A stretch of 64,000 nucleotides of DNA from Salipiger pentaromativorans. Lineage in GTDB: Bacteria; Pseudomonadota; Alphaproteobacteria; Rhodobacterales; Rhodobacteraceae. The stretch covers positions 310,001 through 374,000 of the forward strand of contig NZ_JAMDHK010000002.1 in the NCBI RefSeq assembly GCF_024721115.1, given 5' to 3'. The notes beneath the pieces are model-generated. The model did not search any database. It saw only the letters and a program-made list of their open reading frames with translations, and was not told where the DNA came from. The stretch's first letter is position 1; every line of letters begins with the position of its first letter. Below, piece after piece: positions 9,737-19,216 of this stretch. The position numbers and the translations under genes are program-made.

Positions 9737-10813
9737 TCAGCTCCGGAAGTGTTTCGACAGTTTCAGCCCCTGTCCCTGGTAGTTCGAGGCGATGCCGGCC
9801 CCGTAAAGCTGCGCGGGCAGCGCCTCCATACGCTCATAGACCAGCCGGCCGACCACCTGCCCGTGCTCGAGCACAAAGGGCGCCTCGTGGCAGCGCACCT
9901 CGAGCACCCCGCGCGAGCCGGTGCCGCCGGCGCCCGCATGGCCGAAGCCCGGGTCGAAGAAACCGGCGTAATGCACCCGGAACTCGCCGACCATGGCGAT
10001 ATAGGGCGCCATCTCGGCCGCATAGGCGGGTGGAATATGCACCGCCTCGCGGCTGACCAGAATATAGAAGGCGTCGGGATCGAGGATGAGCTGGCCCCGG
10101 TCGCTGTGCAGCGGGTCCCAGAACTCGGCGGGATCGTAATGGCCGATCTTGTCGAGGTCGATCACGCCGGTATGGGGCTTGGCGCGCCAGCCCACCAGCG
10201 TGCCGGTCTGCGGCCTCAGATCGACCGAAAAGCCCAGCCCCTGGCCGATCACCGCCGGCCCGCCGGTCACCAGCGTTTCGGCGGCGTGCAGCGCCGACAG
10301 CTCGGCATCGCTCAGCACCGATTGTCCGTGGCGAAACCGGATCTGGTTCAGCCGCATCCCGGTGCGGGCCAGAACCGAAAAGCTGCGCGGGCAGATCTCG
10401 GCGTAAAGCGGGCCGGCATAACCGTCGCTCACCCGGTCGAATTCGGTGCCGCCGTCGGTGATGGTACGGGTCAGAAGATCCAGCCGCCCGGTCGAGCTCT
10501 TGGCATTGGCGACGGCGGTCAGACCCTCGGGCAGCGCCAGCCGCTCCATCAGCGGCACCACATAGACGCAGCCCTTTTCCAGCACCGCGCCCCGGGTCAG
10601 ATCGACCCGGTGCATTTCGAACTCCGCCAGCCGGTCGGCAACGCTGCGCCCGGCGCCCGCGAGAAAGGAAGCGCGCACGCGGATCGCCTCGGTCCCCAGC
10701 CTCAGGTCGAGGCTGGCGGGCTGGATCTGCCCCGGCGCCGGCGGCGCGGCGGGCAGGATCGCTCCGGAGGCGATCAGCGCCTCGATCTGCTGGCTGGCGA
10801 GCACCCCTGTCAT
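9737..10813 (-). CDS. dcd: 2'-deoxycytidine 5'-triphosphate deaminase, two-domain type
   Basis: 358 residues, about twice the 190 residues of a classical Dcd. Two tandem dUTPase/Dcd-like folds are visible: the first with NAKSSTGRLDLLTR and YAGPLYAEI (aligned to the SSLARLG and catalytic-Glu strands of Dcd), the second with GEFRVHYAGFFDPGFG and GVLEVRCHEAPFVLEHGQ. Predicted reaction: dCTP to dUTP plus ammonia in pyrimidine nucleotide supply. GGAGACAGGC precedes the ATG at 10813. An in-frame extension upstream lacks a ribosome-binding site and is rejected. Confidence 0.88.
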   Translation of the reverse strand: MTGVLASQQIEALIASGAILPAAPPAPGQIQPASLDLRLGTEAIRVRASFLAGAGRSVADRLAEFEMHRVDLTRGAVLEKGCVYVVPLMERLALPEGLTAVANAKSSTGRLDLLTRTITDGGTEFDRVSDGYAGPLYAEICPRSFSVLARTGMRLNQIRFRHGQSVLSDAELSALHAAETLVTGGPAVIGQGLGFSVDLRPQTGTLVGWRAKPHTGVIDLDKIGHYDPAEFWDPLHSDRGQLILDPDAFYILVSREAVHIPPAYAAEMAPYIAMVGEFRVHYAGFFDPGFGHAGAGGTGSRGVLEVRCHEAPFVLEHGQVVGRLVYERMEALPAQLYGAGIASNYQGQGLKLSKHFRS

Positions 10814-10931
10814 GCCTGTCTCCTTCGCTTCGGATGTCCTTAACAAGCGGCGCAGCGGAAGGGGAGGCAAAAAACGCACATCCATCGCCCCGCAGGGCGG
10901 TGTCCCGAAGGACCGGTGGATGAGGGAAATT

Positions 10932-11008
10932 TGGTCGGGCTAGCAGGACTCGAACCTGCGACCTTCCGTCCCCCAGACGGACGCGCTACCAGGCTGCGCC
11001 ATAGCCCG
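10932..11008 (-). tRNA. tRNA-Pro, anticodon GGG
   Basis: 77 nt including an encoded CCA end. On the minus strand the acceptor arm pairs CGGGCTA with TAGCCCG, the anticodon stem TCCGT/ACGGA encloses the loop CTGGGGG with anticodon GGG (reads CCC/CCU), and the T arm contains GGTTCGAGTCC. It starts with C at position 1, as usual for tRNA-Pro. It lies between the MerR gene and dcd in the same orientation. Confidence 0.97.
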
Positions 11009-11085
11009 ACTTGTGGAGCTGTGTCATAGCGGTTTTCGCGGCAGGGGCAACCCCCATTTGCACGAAAATCGGGCGCGCCCGGCGA

Positions 11086-12270
11086 TCAGAGGCGGCGGCC
11101 CTTGCCATGCGTGTCGATCCATTGCCGCAGCGCGGCCAGATGCGGCGCCAGCGCCTGTGTCTGTGCCGGCGTGAGCCGTTCGATCCGCGCCAGATAGGCC
11201 AGCGCACCGGGGCGCGGCGGCGGCAGATCGTCAAGCGACGGCACGGGAGGGATCGGCGCGGGGACAGGCGCGGCCGCTGCTTCGGAACCCTCTGCGTCGA
11301 GAGGCTCGGGCGGCAGGTCCGGCCTCGGGTCAGGCTCCGGAGCGGGATCGGCGGGATCGGAAAGGGAGTCCGATTCGGGGGCGATCATAGCCTCGGGCTC
11401 GGGACCGGGCGCCGTTTCGGCGCCGCTTTCGGGCATGGCCGCGCGCTCGTCCAGCGAGAAGCTGAGGAAATCGGGCAGGGGCGCCTCTGCGGTCTCCGAC
11501 GCCTCTTCCGGGGCGGCCTCGGTGCCGAAGAGATCGGGCTGGTGATCCGTCTCGGCAGGCGTCTCCTCTGGTGCCTCCGGGGCGGTCGCGGCCTCTTCGA
11601 GAGCGGTTATCTCCATTTCGGCAGGCTCCGGGGCCTGCCAGATGTCGGAGGTCTCCTCGGCATCGGGCGCGGGGGCCTCCGCCAGATCGAGGGCGATTTC
11701 CGGAGCGTCGGCGTCGGGCGCCAGCGTTTCGGCGGTTTCCGGTTCCAGGGTTTCCGGCAGGTCCGGCGACGCCTCGGCGATCGGCTCCGGCTCTGTCGGC
11801 GCTTCTCCGGCGAGCGGCTGCTCAGCGGGCTCGGTGCCGATGGGCGGGTTTGCCTCGATGGTTTCGGCGACCGGTTCGGGCGCCGGCTCGGGGCTTGGCT
11901 CGACCGGAGCGAAGGGCAGGATGGTGCCGCTTTCGGGCTCGGCCTCGGTATAGGGCGCGTCTTCGATGGGCTCGGGCATGTCGGCATCCGCGTCCAGCGG
12001 CAGCGGCGCGAGCCCGGCGACGTGTTTCACCCCCTGTTCGCGCAGCACCTTCTGCACGCCCTTGATGGTCAGCCCGTCATCGTGCAGCAGCTTCTTGATC
12101 CCGGCCAGAAGGCCGATGTCGCCGGGGCGGTAATACCGCCGCCCGCCGGCGCGCTTGACCGGCTTCACCTGAGTGAACTTGCTTTCCCAGAACCGCAGCA
12201 CATGGGCGGGGGTGTCCAGCAGCTCCGCCACTTCGCTGATGGTGCGGAAGGCGTCGCGGGACTTGCTCAT
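11086..12270 (-). CDS. MerR-family regulator with long acidic tail
   Basis: 394 residues. Residues 8-80 form a MerR winged helix ([20 protein letters not shown] then [18 protein letters not shown]). Residues about 105-345 are a low-complexity Glu/Ala/Pro/Asp-rich stretch; a short ordered segment rich in Leu/Arg ([20 protein letters not shown]) closes the protein. No metal-binding cysteines of the classical MerR sensors are seen. It follows ihfA with 6 nt between ORFs, as in many Rhodobacterales, so it is probably in the plsX/fabH/ihfA transcript. Its target genes are unknown. Confidence 0.85.
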   Translation of the reverse strand: MSKSRDAFRTISEVAELLDTPAHVLRFWESKFTQVKPVKRAGGRRYYRPGDIGLLAGIKKLLHDDGLTIKGVQKVLREQGVKHVAGLAPLPLDADADMPEPIEDAPYTEAEPESGTILPFAPVEPSPEPAPEPVAETIEANPPIGTEPAEQPLAGEAPTEPEPIAEASPDLPETLEPETAETLAPDADAPEIALDLAEAPAPDAEETSDIWQAPEPAEMEITALEEAATAPEAPEETPAETDHQPDLFGTEAAPEEASETAEAPLPDFLSFSLDERAAMPESGAETAPGPEPEAMIAPESDSLSDPADPAPEPDPRPDLPPEPLDAEGSEAAAAPVPAPIPPVPSLDDLPPPRPGALAYLARIERLTPAQTQALAPHLAALRQWIDTHGKGRRL

Positions 12271-12276
12271 GGCGGA

Positions 12277-12579
12277 TTATCCTTTGTTGCCGGCGGCGAC
12301 ACGCTCTTTCATCAGATGCGAGGGCCGGAAGGTCAGCACGCGGCGCGGCTGGATCGGCACCTCTTCGCCGGTCTTGGGGTTGCGCCCCACACGCGCCGCC
12401 TTGTCGCGCACCGAGAAGGTGCCGAAGGACGAAATCTTGACCTGTTCGCCACGCACCAGCGCGTCGGACATATGCTGAAGCACCGCTTCGACCAGCTCGG
12501 CGCTTTCGTTGCGCGACAGCCCGACCTCGCGGAACACCGCTTCGCTCAGATCCATGCGTGTGAGAGTCTTCTCGCTCAT
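12277..12579 (-). CDS. ihfA: integration host factor subunit alpha
   Basis: 100 residues, normal for IHF-alpha; a nucleoid protein that bends DNA as a heterodimer with IHF-beta. Recognised from [40 protein letters not shown] (beta arm; residues about 46-67) and [15 protein letters not shown]. Start at 12579 is chosen because GGGAGG precedes it; the frame is open for 26 further codons without that support. Lies between fabH and the MerR gene. Confidence 0.96.
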   Translation of the reverse strand: MSEKTLTRMDLSEAVFREVGLSRNESAELVEAVLQHMSDALVRGEQVKISSFGTFSVRDKAARVGRNPKTGEEVPIQPRRVLTFRPSHLMKERVAAGNKG

Positions 12580-12686
12580 ACCCGTCCCTCCCGGTTTGCA
12601 GGCAGCATAGGCGCGGGGGAATTTCCGAGTCAATATCAAGCACTTGCGACGGCGCATTCAGAGCGTGAAAACGCCGCGAAAAGGCG

Positions 12687-13658
12687 CTACCAGCGCACCA
12701 CCACCGCGCCCCAGGCCAGACCGCCGCCAATGGCCTCGGTCACGACCAGATCGCCGGGCTTGATCTGGCCCTCGGCCTTGCCCACCGACAGCGCCATCGG
12801 GATCGAGGCGGCGGAAGTGTTGCCGTGGTCCTGCACCGTGACGATCACCTGGCTCATCGGCAGGCCCAGCTTTTTCGCGGTGCCCGCGATGATGCGGATA
12901 TTGGCCTGATGCGGCACGATCCAGTCGATCTCGGAGGAATCGACGCCGGCCTTCTCCATCGCCGCCTCGGCGGTGGCGGCGAGCTTGGCGACCGCGTGGC
13001 GGAACACCTCCTTGCCCTCCATGCGCAGGTAGCCGATGGAATTGGTGCTGACGCCGCCGTCCACATAGAGCAGCTCGCGGTAACGCCCGTCGGAATGCAG
13101 ATCGACCGAGAGCACGCCGCGGTCGTCCTTGGTGCCGTTGCCTTCGCCGGCCTCGAGGATCAGCGCGCCGGCGCCGTCGCCGAACAGCACGCAGGTGCCG
13201 CGGTCGGTCCAGTCCATGATGCGCGAGAAGGTCTCGGCGCCGATCACCATGATGCGTTTCGCCGCGCCCGAGACGATGAGCGCGTTGGCATTGGCCAGCG
13301 CATAGACGAAGCCGGCGCAGACCGCCTGCACGTCGAAGGCAAAGCCGTGTTCCATCCCGAGCCGCGCCTGCACCATGGTGGCGGCGGAGGGGAAGGTGAG
13401 ATCCGGGGTCGAGGTGGCGACGATCAGCGCGTCGATGTCGGCCACGGTCAGCCCGGCATCGGCCAGGGCCGCCTGCGCGGCGCGGGTGGCCAGATCCGAG
13501 GTGGTTTCCCCCTCGGCGGCGAAATGCCGGCGTTCGATGCCGGATCGGGAGCGGATCCACTCGTCAGAGGTGTCCAGCGTCTTTTCGAACTCTGCATTGG
13601 GGACGATGCGCTCGGGCAGATAATGCCCGACCCCTGCCACCTGCGCCCGTATGGTCAT
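12687..13658 (-). CDS. fabH: beta-ketoacyl-ACP synthase III
   Basis: Initiates type II fatty-acid synthesis by condensing acetyl-CoA with malonyl-ACP. 323 residues with the catalytic triad in place: Cys114 in QAVCAGF, His in PHQANIRI (about 249) and Asn in GNTSAASIP (about 279). Its ATG overlaps the plsX stop by 4 nt, linking phospholipid and fatty-acid starts in the classic rpmF-plsX-fabH arrangement. Confidence 0.97.
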   Translation of the reverse strand: MTIRAQVAGVGHYLPERIVPNAEFEKTLDTSDEWIRSRSGIERRHFAAEGETTSDLATRAAQAALADAGLTVADIDALIVATSTPDLTFPSAATMVQARLGMEHGFAFDVQAVCAGFVYALANANALIVSGAAKRIMVIGAETFSRIMDWTDRGTCVLFGDGAGALILEAGEGNGTKDDRGVLSVDLHSDGRYRELLYVDGGVSTNSIGYLRMEGKEVFRHAVAKLAATAEAAMEKAGVDSSEIDWIVPHQANIRIIAGTAKKLGLPMSQVIVTVQDHGNTSAASIPMALSVGKAEGQIKPGDLVVTEAIGGGLAWGAVVVRW

Positions 13659-14773
13659 GGATCCGTTCCGTCTTTCTTCTGCTCGGCGTCGCTTGCCGCG
13701 ACAGTGTCTTCCGCGGCGCTTGCCGCCGAGGCGATGCGGGCGGCGAGCCGGTCGCCGAACCCTGATTGCGCCAGATCGTAGGCGAGTTCCACGGCGGCGG
13801 CCACACCGGTGGCATCGGCGGCGCCATGGGATTTCACCACGGTGCCGTTGAGGCCGAGGAAGACCCCGCCGTTCTTGCGCCGCGGGTCGATGCGCGCCTG
13901 AAGCCGCTTGAGCGAGGTCAGTGCCAGCAGCGCGGCGATGCGCGACAGCGGCGAATAGGCGAAGGCTTCGCGCAGGAACTGGCCGATCAGCGAGGCGGTG
14001 CCCTCGCCGGTCTTCAGCGCGATATTGCCGGTGAAGCCGTCGGTGACGATCACGTCGCAGCGGTCGCCGGGAATGTCGCCGCCCTCGGCAAAGCCGACGA
14101 ATTCGTAATTGGCGGTCTCGGCATGGGCGGCGATCAGCTCATGCGCCTGCTTCAGCTCGGCGCGGCCCTTGTGCTCTTCCGTGCCCACGTTCAGCAAGCC
14201 GATGCGCGGGCGGTCGAGCGAGAGCCCGTTGCGGGCGTAGGAGGCGCCCATGAGCGCGTATTTCAGCAGATCCTGCGCGTCGGCGCGGATATCAGCACCG
14301 ACGTCGAGCATGACGTTGAACCCCTGCGGGTTCTTCGACGGCCAGAGCACCGCGATGGCGGGGCGGTTGACGCCCGGCAGCTTGCGCAGCCGCACCATCG
14401 ACAGCAGCATCAGCGCGCCGGTATTGCCGCAGGAGACTGCCACGGTGGCCTCGCCGTTGCGCACCGAATCGAGCGTGGACCACATCGAGGTGTCCTGCCC
14501 GTTGCGCATGACATGGCTGGGCTTGTCCTCCATCGAGACAACGCCCTGCGCGTCGCGAATCTCGCAACGGTCCGAAAGGCGGCGTTTCTTCTGGACCAGC
14601 GGTTCGAGCTGCGCGGCGGGGCCGTGCAGCAGGAAACGCGCGCCACGGTTGCGGCGCGCAAAAATATCGAGGCCGGCAACGATGGTTGCCGGGCCGCGAT
14701 CGCCGCCCATGGCGTCGATGGAAAGGACCAGAGGCCCGTTTGCCGACCGGTTATCCTGTGCGGAGGAACTCAT
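13655..14773 (-). CDS. plsX: phosphate acyltransferase PlsX
   Basis: Makes acyl-phosphate from acyl-ACP for the PlsY step of phosphatidic-acid synthesis. 372 residues. Family blocks: LSIDAMGGDRGP near the N terminus, SCGNTGALM, GADIRADAQDLLKYALMG and VTDGFTGNIALKTGEGTA. The C-terminal 25 residues are a short extra Ala/Asp-rich tail. Overlaps fabH; rpmF lies just upstream. Confidence 0.97.
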   Translation of the reverse strand: MSSSAQDNRSANGPLVLSIDAMGGDRGPATIVAGLDIFARRNRGARFLLHGPAAQLEPLVQKKRRLSDRCEIRDAQGVVSMEDKPSHVMRNGQDTSMWSTLDSVRNGEATVAVSCGNTGALMLLSMVRLRKLPGVNRPAIAVLWPSKNPQGFNVMLDVGADIRADAQDLLKYALMGASYARNGLSLDRPRIGLLNVGTEEHKGRAELKQAHELIAAHAETANYEFVGFAEGGDIPGDRCDVIVTDGFTGNIALKTGEGTASLIGQFLREAFAYSPLSRIAALLALTSLKRLQARIDPRRKNGGVFLGLNGTVVKSHGAADATGVAAAVELAYDLAQSGFGDRLAARIASAASAAEDTVAASDAEQKKDGTDP

Positions 14774-14797
14774 GCGGCGCCCGGGCCTTCAGGACAT

Positions 14798-15004
14798 TCA
14801 GGCTGCGTCTTCGTCCAGCTCGATCTCGTCGGCCATGGCGACGACTTCGCGCTCAGCGTAATGGCCGCAGGAGGGGCAGACGTGGTGCGGGCGCTTGAGC
14901 TCGCCGCAGTTGTCGCATTCGTTGGGGTTGCCGGCAACGAGAGCGTCATGCGCCCGGCGGTTGTTGCGGCGCGATTTGGATACTTTGTTCTGTTGGACGG
15001 CCAT
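14798..15004 (-). CDS. rpmF: 50S ribosomal protein L32
   Basis: 68 residues starting [20 protein letters not shown], the L32 hallmark. Zinc-ribbon cysteines are kept (CDNCG and CPSCG). An acidic extension ([11 protein letters not shown]) ends the protein, as common in alphaproteobacteria. Lies 24 nt upstream of plsX. Confidence 0.98.
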   Translation of the reverse strand: MAVQQNKVSKSRRNNRRAHDALVAGNPNECDNCGELKRPHHVCPSCGHYAEREVVAMADEIELDEDAA

Positions 15005-15173
15005 GTCTCAACCTCGATCTTTCGCGTAAGGGGGCATCTGTTTGCCCGGTTCCGTTCGGGCGTGCCCGGCCTCATAGTCGCAAGGCGGTGGCCGTGGCAA
15101 CCCGGAATCCCGATGAAGGCGCGAAAATAGGTATTTATTGCAAAACCGCAAGCGCTATTTCGCCGCGCGGACG

Positions 15174-15752
15174 CTAGCCCGCGCCGTTTTCGCCGCCGTC
15201 CCCGCCATCGCCCAGCTTGTCGCGCAGCCCGGCCAGCGCCGCAAACGGGTTGGGGCGTGCCTCTTCGGCCTCGGGCGAGGCCTCCTCGGCCATGTCCGCA
15301 GCCGCCGCGGCACCCGCCTCGCTATGGGGATAAAGCGGCAGCGCCAGAGACAGCGCCTCGGAGAGCACCGCACCGAGGTCGATCACCTCGGGCAGCGGTT
15401 CCGCGTCCTCCTCGGGCGTCTCGGTTTCCGAGCCTTCCGCCGGCGCGGCGATTCCCTCGGCAGGGCGCCAGAGCCGCTCCACCGGTTCGTCGATGCGCGT
15501 GGTCACCGGCGCCAGCGTCACCACGCAGGGCTGGGTCACCGTGGCGCCCAGCATGCCCTCGAGCCGCCAGGACCCGCGCCCCTCGGGGCGAATCTCTCCC
15601 GACAGCCGCAGCTTGCGCAGCGACAGCAGCCCCAGCGCGTCCGCCAGCGCCGCGCGCGCCGTCTCGTCGGGGCGCAGATCGAACGCTGTCGGCGTGTTGT
15701 TGCGCAGCGCCGCCACGCGCAGTCTTTCCGTCGCAGAGTCGGATCTGCTCAT
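15174..15752 (-). CDS. YceD-family DUF177 protein
   Basis: 192 residues. The central part (LSGEIRPEGRGSWRLEG, then VTQPCVVTLAPVTTRIDEPV) matches the DUF177/YceD family, normally encoded upstream of rpmF and thought to act in 23S rRNA or membrane-lipid related processes. A Glu-rich loop follows, typical for the family. The start at 15752 (MSRSDSATER) is preferred to the frame extension because AAAGGCGGG lies just upstream. 169 nt separate it from rpmF. Confidence 0.88.
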   Translation of the reverse strand: MSRSDSATERLRVAALRNNTPTAFDLRPDETARAALADALGLLSLRKLRLSGEIRPEGRGSWRLEGMLGATVTQPCVVTLAPVTTRIDEPVERLWRPAEGIAAPAEGSETETPEEDAEPLPEVIDLGAVLSEALSLALPLYPHSEAGAAAAADMAEEASPEAEEARPNPFAALAGLRDKLGDGGDGGENGAG

Positions 15753-15848
15753 CGGCCCGCCTTTCCTTTGCTTGAACGGCTTGGCTTGGTTATGTAATCC
15801 GGGATAGAAACCCGCAAGGGCCAAGACAAAGGGGCAGGGGCGCAGTCA

Positions 15849-16301
15849 ATGGCAATACCCGGACGACACGCGATTGCGGCACTGGTGGCCGTGCTTGGGC
15901 TGACCGCCTGCACGGCGCAATATCGCACGCATGGCTATGCCCCCACCGAGGACGAGCTGCAGCAGATCGTGCCCGGGGTCGATACCCGCGGCACCGTCGA
16001 GGATGTGGTCGGCGTGCCGACCACCTCGGGGGTGCTGAACGAGGGCGGGTTCTACTACATCGAAACCGAGATGCGGCAATTCGCCTGGAAGGCGCCCGAG
16101 GTGGTGGACCGCGAGGTTTTGGCGATTACCTTCGACGATGCCGGCGTGGTGGATAATATCGTGCGCTACGGGCTCGAAGACGGTCAGGTGGTGCCGCTGT
16201 CGCGCCGCATCACCCGGACCAGCGATGGCGAGATGAGCTTTATCCGCAAGCTCTTCGGCAATATCGGCAGCCTGTCGCTTACCGATTTCATGGAACAGTA
16301 G
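15849..16301 (+). CDS. bamE: BamE-like outer-membrane assembly lipoprotein
   Basis: 150 residues. A signal peptide ends in a lipobox (LTAC, Cys21), so the mature protein is a lipoprotein. The SmpA/OmlA domain is visible: GYAPTEDELQQIVPGVDTR, EDVVGVPTTSG, FYYIETEMRQFAWKAPEVVDREV, ITFDDAGVVDNI. BamE stabilises the BAM machinery that inserts outer-membrane beta-barrel proteins. Divergent from the DUF177 gene; the shared 96-nt spacer must hold both promoters. Confidence 0.9.
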   Translation: MAIPGRHAIAALVAVLGLTACTAQYRTHGYAPTEDELQQIVPGVDTRGTVEDVVGVPTTSGVLNEGGFYYIETEMRQFAWKAPEVVDREVLAITFDDAGVVDNIVRYGLEDGQVVPLSRRITRTSDGEMSFIRKLFGNIGSLSLTDFMEQ

Positions 16302-16311
16302 GACCGCGACC

Positions 16312-17079
16312 ATGGACCCCCGGCACAGCATCGACGCCGCGGGGGAGGGGCCGGATGTCTTGCTGCAACGCGGGCGCCACCGCGTGCGTCTGGCGCGCGA
16401 CGGCGCCGATCTGGCGGCGGCGCAGGCGCTGCGCGGGCTGGCATTTTTCGGCCCTGGCGGCCCCAGCGACGTGGATTCCTTCGACCCGCTTTGCCGCCAT
16501 GTGCTGGTCGAGGACACGCGCGAGGGGCTGACGATGGCCTGCTTCCGCTATCTCTGGCTCGACAGCGGTGCGCAGATCGGTGGCAGCTATTCCGGACAAT
16601 ATTACGATCTCTCGCGCCTTGCGGCCTTCGACAGCCCGATGCTGGAACTGGGGCGGTTCTGCATCCGTCCGGGCCGCAGCGATCCGGACATCCTGCGGCT
16701 GGCCTGGGGTGCGATCACCGGTCTGGTGGATTCGGGCGGCGCGGGGCTGCTGTTCGGCTGCGCGAGCTTTCACGGCACCGACCCGGCGCGCTATGACGCG
16801 GCCTTTGCCCATCTGCGCGCCCGCCACGCCGCGCCCGAGCGCTGGCGGGTGGGCGAAAAGGCGCCGGAGCGGGTGCGCTTTCCGGCCGAGGGGGCGGATG
16901 CGCGGGCGGCGATGAAACTGATTCCCCCGCTGCTGCGCACCTATCTGGGCATGGGCGGCTGGGTCAGCGACCACGCGGTGGTGGACCGCGAGATGGGCAC
17001 GCTGCATGTCTTCACCGGCGTCGAGGTGGCGGCGATTCCCCCGGCGCGCGCGCGGGCGCTGCGGGCGATCGCGGTCTGA
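16312..17079 (+). CDS. olsB: L-ornithine N-acyltransferase (ornithine lipid synthesis)
   Basis: 255 residues of the GNAT-like OlsB family, which transfers a 3-hydroxyacyl group from ACP to ornithine to give lyso-ornithine lipid. Supporting blocks: AQALRGLAFFG, DVDSFDPLCRHVLVED, MLELGRFCIRPG, ILRLAWGAIT and LLFGCASFHGTDP. It starts 10 nt after bamE. The usual partner olsA, which adds the second acyl chain, is not adjacent in this window, so it would have to lie elsewhere. Confidence 0.87.
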   Translation: MDPRHSIDAAGEGPDVLLQRGRHRVRLARDGADLAAAQALRGLAFFGPGGPSDVDSFDPLCRHVLVEDTREGLTMACFRYLWLDSGAQIGGSYSGQYYDLSRLAAFDSPMLELGRFCIRPGRSDPDILRLAWGAITGLVDSGGAGLLFGCASFHGTDPARYDAAFAHLRARHAAPERWRVGEKAPERVRFPAEGADARAAMKLIPPLLRTYLGMGGWVSDHAVVDREMGTLHVFTGVEVAAIPPARARALRAIAV

Positions 17080-17088
17080 GATTTGGGC

Positions 17089-18021
17089 TCAGGAGGCTTC
17101 GCGCGGGGCGCGAAGCGCCTCGAGCCGGCGGCGGAAGCGCGGTGCGTCGAGCCGGGTGGTGACGTTCTGGCAAAGCGCCTCTGCCAGCGCCATCCGGTTG
17201 TCGGCTTCGAGCCGGGCCAGAAGTTTGCGCAGATAGGGCGCGTAATCGCGCCGGGCCCGCAGCATCCGCGCAAAGCTCAGCGTATCGAGCCGGTCCTCGG
17301 CGGCGGCGGCGAGAATCGGGATCAGAAGATCGAGGTCGAGCAGATCGCCCTGCAGCGCGCTGCCCATGAAGGGCAGGCGGAAGCGCGTCACGTTGCGGCG
17401 CTCGAACAGCGCCGAATGCATGGCGTCGAACCGCTCGTGCGGGTCGTAGAGCACATAGCCCTGCTGCGCCGCGTCCAGCATGTCGGGCGCATAGCCGTAG
17501 CGCGAGGTAAAGGTCAGGCGGCGCATCTCGGTAAAGCGGTCGTCCCATTCGGTGACGCGCGGATCGAGCGTGGCCTGCGGTTGCAGCATCACCACGCGGG
17601 CGCCGGGGGAGGCGACGGAATAGGCGCCGGCGGCATAGCCGCAGGGGCCGGCGCCGTAGAACAGCACGGTTTCGAACTCGTCGAAGAACCCGTCATCCTG
17701 CAATTGATCGAAGAACCCATAGACCTGGGCGTCGCGGAACCAGGTGTCGCGGGCCGAAATCACGCTCAGCGAAGACCAGCCCTTTTGCGCGGCAAGCTCC
17801 CAGCCCAGCGGTGTCGCGGTGTCCGAAAGCGCTTCGATCCCGGGCAGGGATTCGAAGCTCACCAACAGGGTGTCGCCGCGCTCGATGAACACCGCGTGAT
17901 GGCGCTTGCCCAGAGGTTCGGTGAATCCCTCGGTCTCGCCGATCTTCGAGATTGCGTTGATCCACTGACCCCGCGGGAGTCCGGTGAGATCGACCGTCGA
18001 AAGGTCTGTCTGATCCTGCAT
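17089..18021 (-). CDS. lineage-conserved protein of unknown function
   Basis: 310 residues, no signal peptide, no clear membrane segment. A central stretch (FETVLFYGAGPCGYAAGAYS) resembles the strand-turn-helix of an alpha/beta-hydrolase elbow but lacks the canonical GxSxG serine. Similar roseobacter proteins are, to my knowledge, sometimes labelled phosphoadenosine phosphosulfate reductase, yet no PAPS-reductase ATP-PPi loop or ECGLH motif is present, so that name is not supported. Convergent with olsB (9 nt apart), 120 nt downstream of the glycosyltransferase cassette. Confidence 0.75.
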   Translation of the reverse strand: MQDQTDLSTVDLTGLPRGQWINAISKIGETEGFTEPLGKRHHAVFIERGDTLLVSFESLPGIEALSDTATPLGWELAAQKGWSSLSVISARDTWFRDAQVYGFFDQLQDDGFFDEFETVLFYGAGPCGYAAGAYSVASPGARVVMLQPQATLDPRVTEWDDRFTEMRRLTFTSRYGYAPDMLDAAQQGYVLYDPHERFDAMHSALFERRNVTRFRLPFMGSALQGDLLDLDLLIPILAAAAEDRLDTLSFARMLRARRDYAPYLRKLLARLEADNRMALAEALCQNVTTRLDAPRFRRRLEALRAPREAS

Positions 18022-18141
18022 TGACGCCTGCCATCCTGAAACACCGTGCTTTGCACACGTTTGATTGCCAGAAACAATGCCTGGGGTTTAGGGCGGAATT
18101 GTGCAGAAAGCGGGGAAACTTTCGCGACCCGGCGCCGGGGC

Positions 18142-19212
18142 TCAGTCTTCCCGTGCCCCGGCGGCCTGGGCCTGGGCGTTGCGGGCGCGGTTGGCGTGAC
18201 CGTGCAGCAGCCGCGCCGCCTGCGGCGAGAGCGGCTGGCTGGGGGGCGTCATCATCAGGCGCCCGAGCAGCGCGCGGAAGGGCTCTTGCAGCATCAGCGC
18301 CTCGAACCGGGCCTGGCGCCAGGCCACCGCCGCATCATGCAGCGCCGCAAGCTGGGGGTCGGCGGCCAGCGCGGCCCGCTGCTCGGCCACCCGGGGCGCG
18401 AGCGCCAGAACCGAGCGGTCCTCGACGCTGTTGAAATTGCGCTCGACCCAATAGTCGAGCCCGAGCATATGATCGGAATGCACTGCCCGGCCGCGGTCGG
18501 CCTTGAGCACATAGCTTTCCATCGCGCCCAGCGGGTAATGGTTGAGCTGCGCCAGCGCATAGTTCGACCGACCGTAGTTCGAAAAGATCCGGCGGGTGCG
18601 GAACTGCCCATCCAGTTCCCGGCCCTCGCCATCGAACCAGCGCGCGGTGTCCACCCGGTCGGGATCCGGGTTGCGCGGGCGGTGAACGCCCAGCTTCCGG
18701 TAGAGGCCGCTGTTGCGGTAGAGCGTCTTGAACATGGCCGCGCGCCAGGGCCAGGACATCTGCACCGGCGCGGCGCGGAGAAACTGCTCGGTCACCGGGC
18801 GGTCCTGATAGCGCAGCACGCCGGCATTGCCGAAGAGACGCCAGGTCAGCGTGATCGCGTCGGCATCGGGCAACGCGGCGAGCAGCGCGGGCAGGGTGCG
18901 GTCGCCCACATGCACATTGACGAACTCGTCCACGTCGAGCGGCAGCAGCCAGTCGGCCGCTGCGACCGCCCCGCATTTGTCGGCCAGCTTCAGCCCGGTG
19001 AACTGGATGCCACCCTGATCGTAGGGGCCGTCGTTGCGGATATGGGTGACATGGCCCAGCTCGGCGAGACGGTCGAGCAGCGCATCGGTGCCGTCGTCGC
19101 AATCGTTCGACAGCGCCACCACATGGGTGATGCCGCAGACCAGATGATGCGCCAGCCAGTCGAGCAGGAAGGCGCCCTCGTTCCGGACGCAAAGAACCGC
19201 GACGATGGTCAA
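18142..19212 (-). CDS. DVDEF-type family 2 glycosyltransferase (last cassette gene)
   Basis: 356 residues. The GT-A fold of the Glyco_tranf_2_4 group is visible: an N-terminal VAVLCVRNEGAFLLDWLAHH, the turn SNDCDDGTDALLDRL, and the metal-binding LPLDVDEFVNVHVGD at about residue 90. Downstream blocks TWRLFGNAG and LNHYPLGAMESYVLK are shared with the other two glycosyltransferases of the cassette. Acceptor and donor are unknown; a surface-glycan role is inferred. It begins 4 nt after the FkbM gene stop. Confidence 0.85.
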   Translation of the reverse strand: MTIVAVLCVRNEGAFLLDWLAHHLVCGITHVVALSNDCDDGTDALLDRLAELGHVTHIRNDGPYDQGGIQFTGLKLADKCGAVAAADWLLPLDVDEFVNVHVGDRTLPALLAALPDADAITLTWRLFGNAGVLRYQDRPVTEQFLRAAPVQMSWPWRAAMFKTLYRNSGLYRKLGVHRPRNPDPDRVDTARWFDGEGRELDGQFRTRRIFSNYGRSNYALAQLNHYPLGAMESYVLKADRGRAVHSDHMLGLDYWVERNFNSVEDRSVLALAPRVAEQRAALAADPQLAALHDAAVAWRQARFEALMLQEPFRALLGRLMMTPPSQPLSPQAARLLHGHANRARNAQAQAAGARED

Positions 19213-19216
19213 CCGT

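Noticed and set aside
10932-11008. Integration site at tRNA-Pro
   Set aside because: No integrase, no partial tRNA duplication in the window, and both flanks are core genes.
17089-18021. Annotation as phosphoadenosine phosphosulfate reductase
   Set aside because: No PP-loop and no ECGLH active-site motif; the name is not supported by the sequence.
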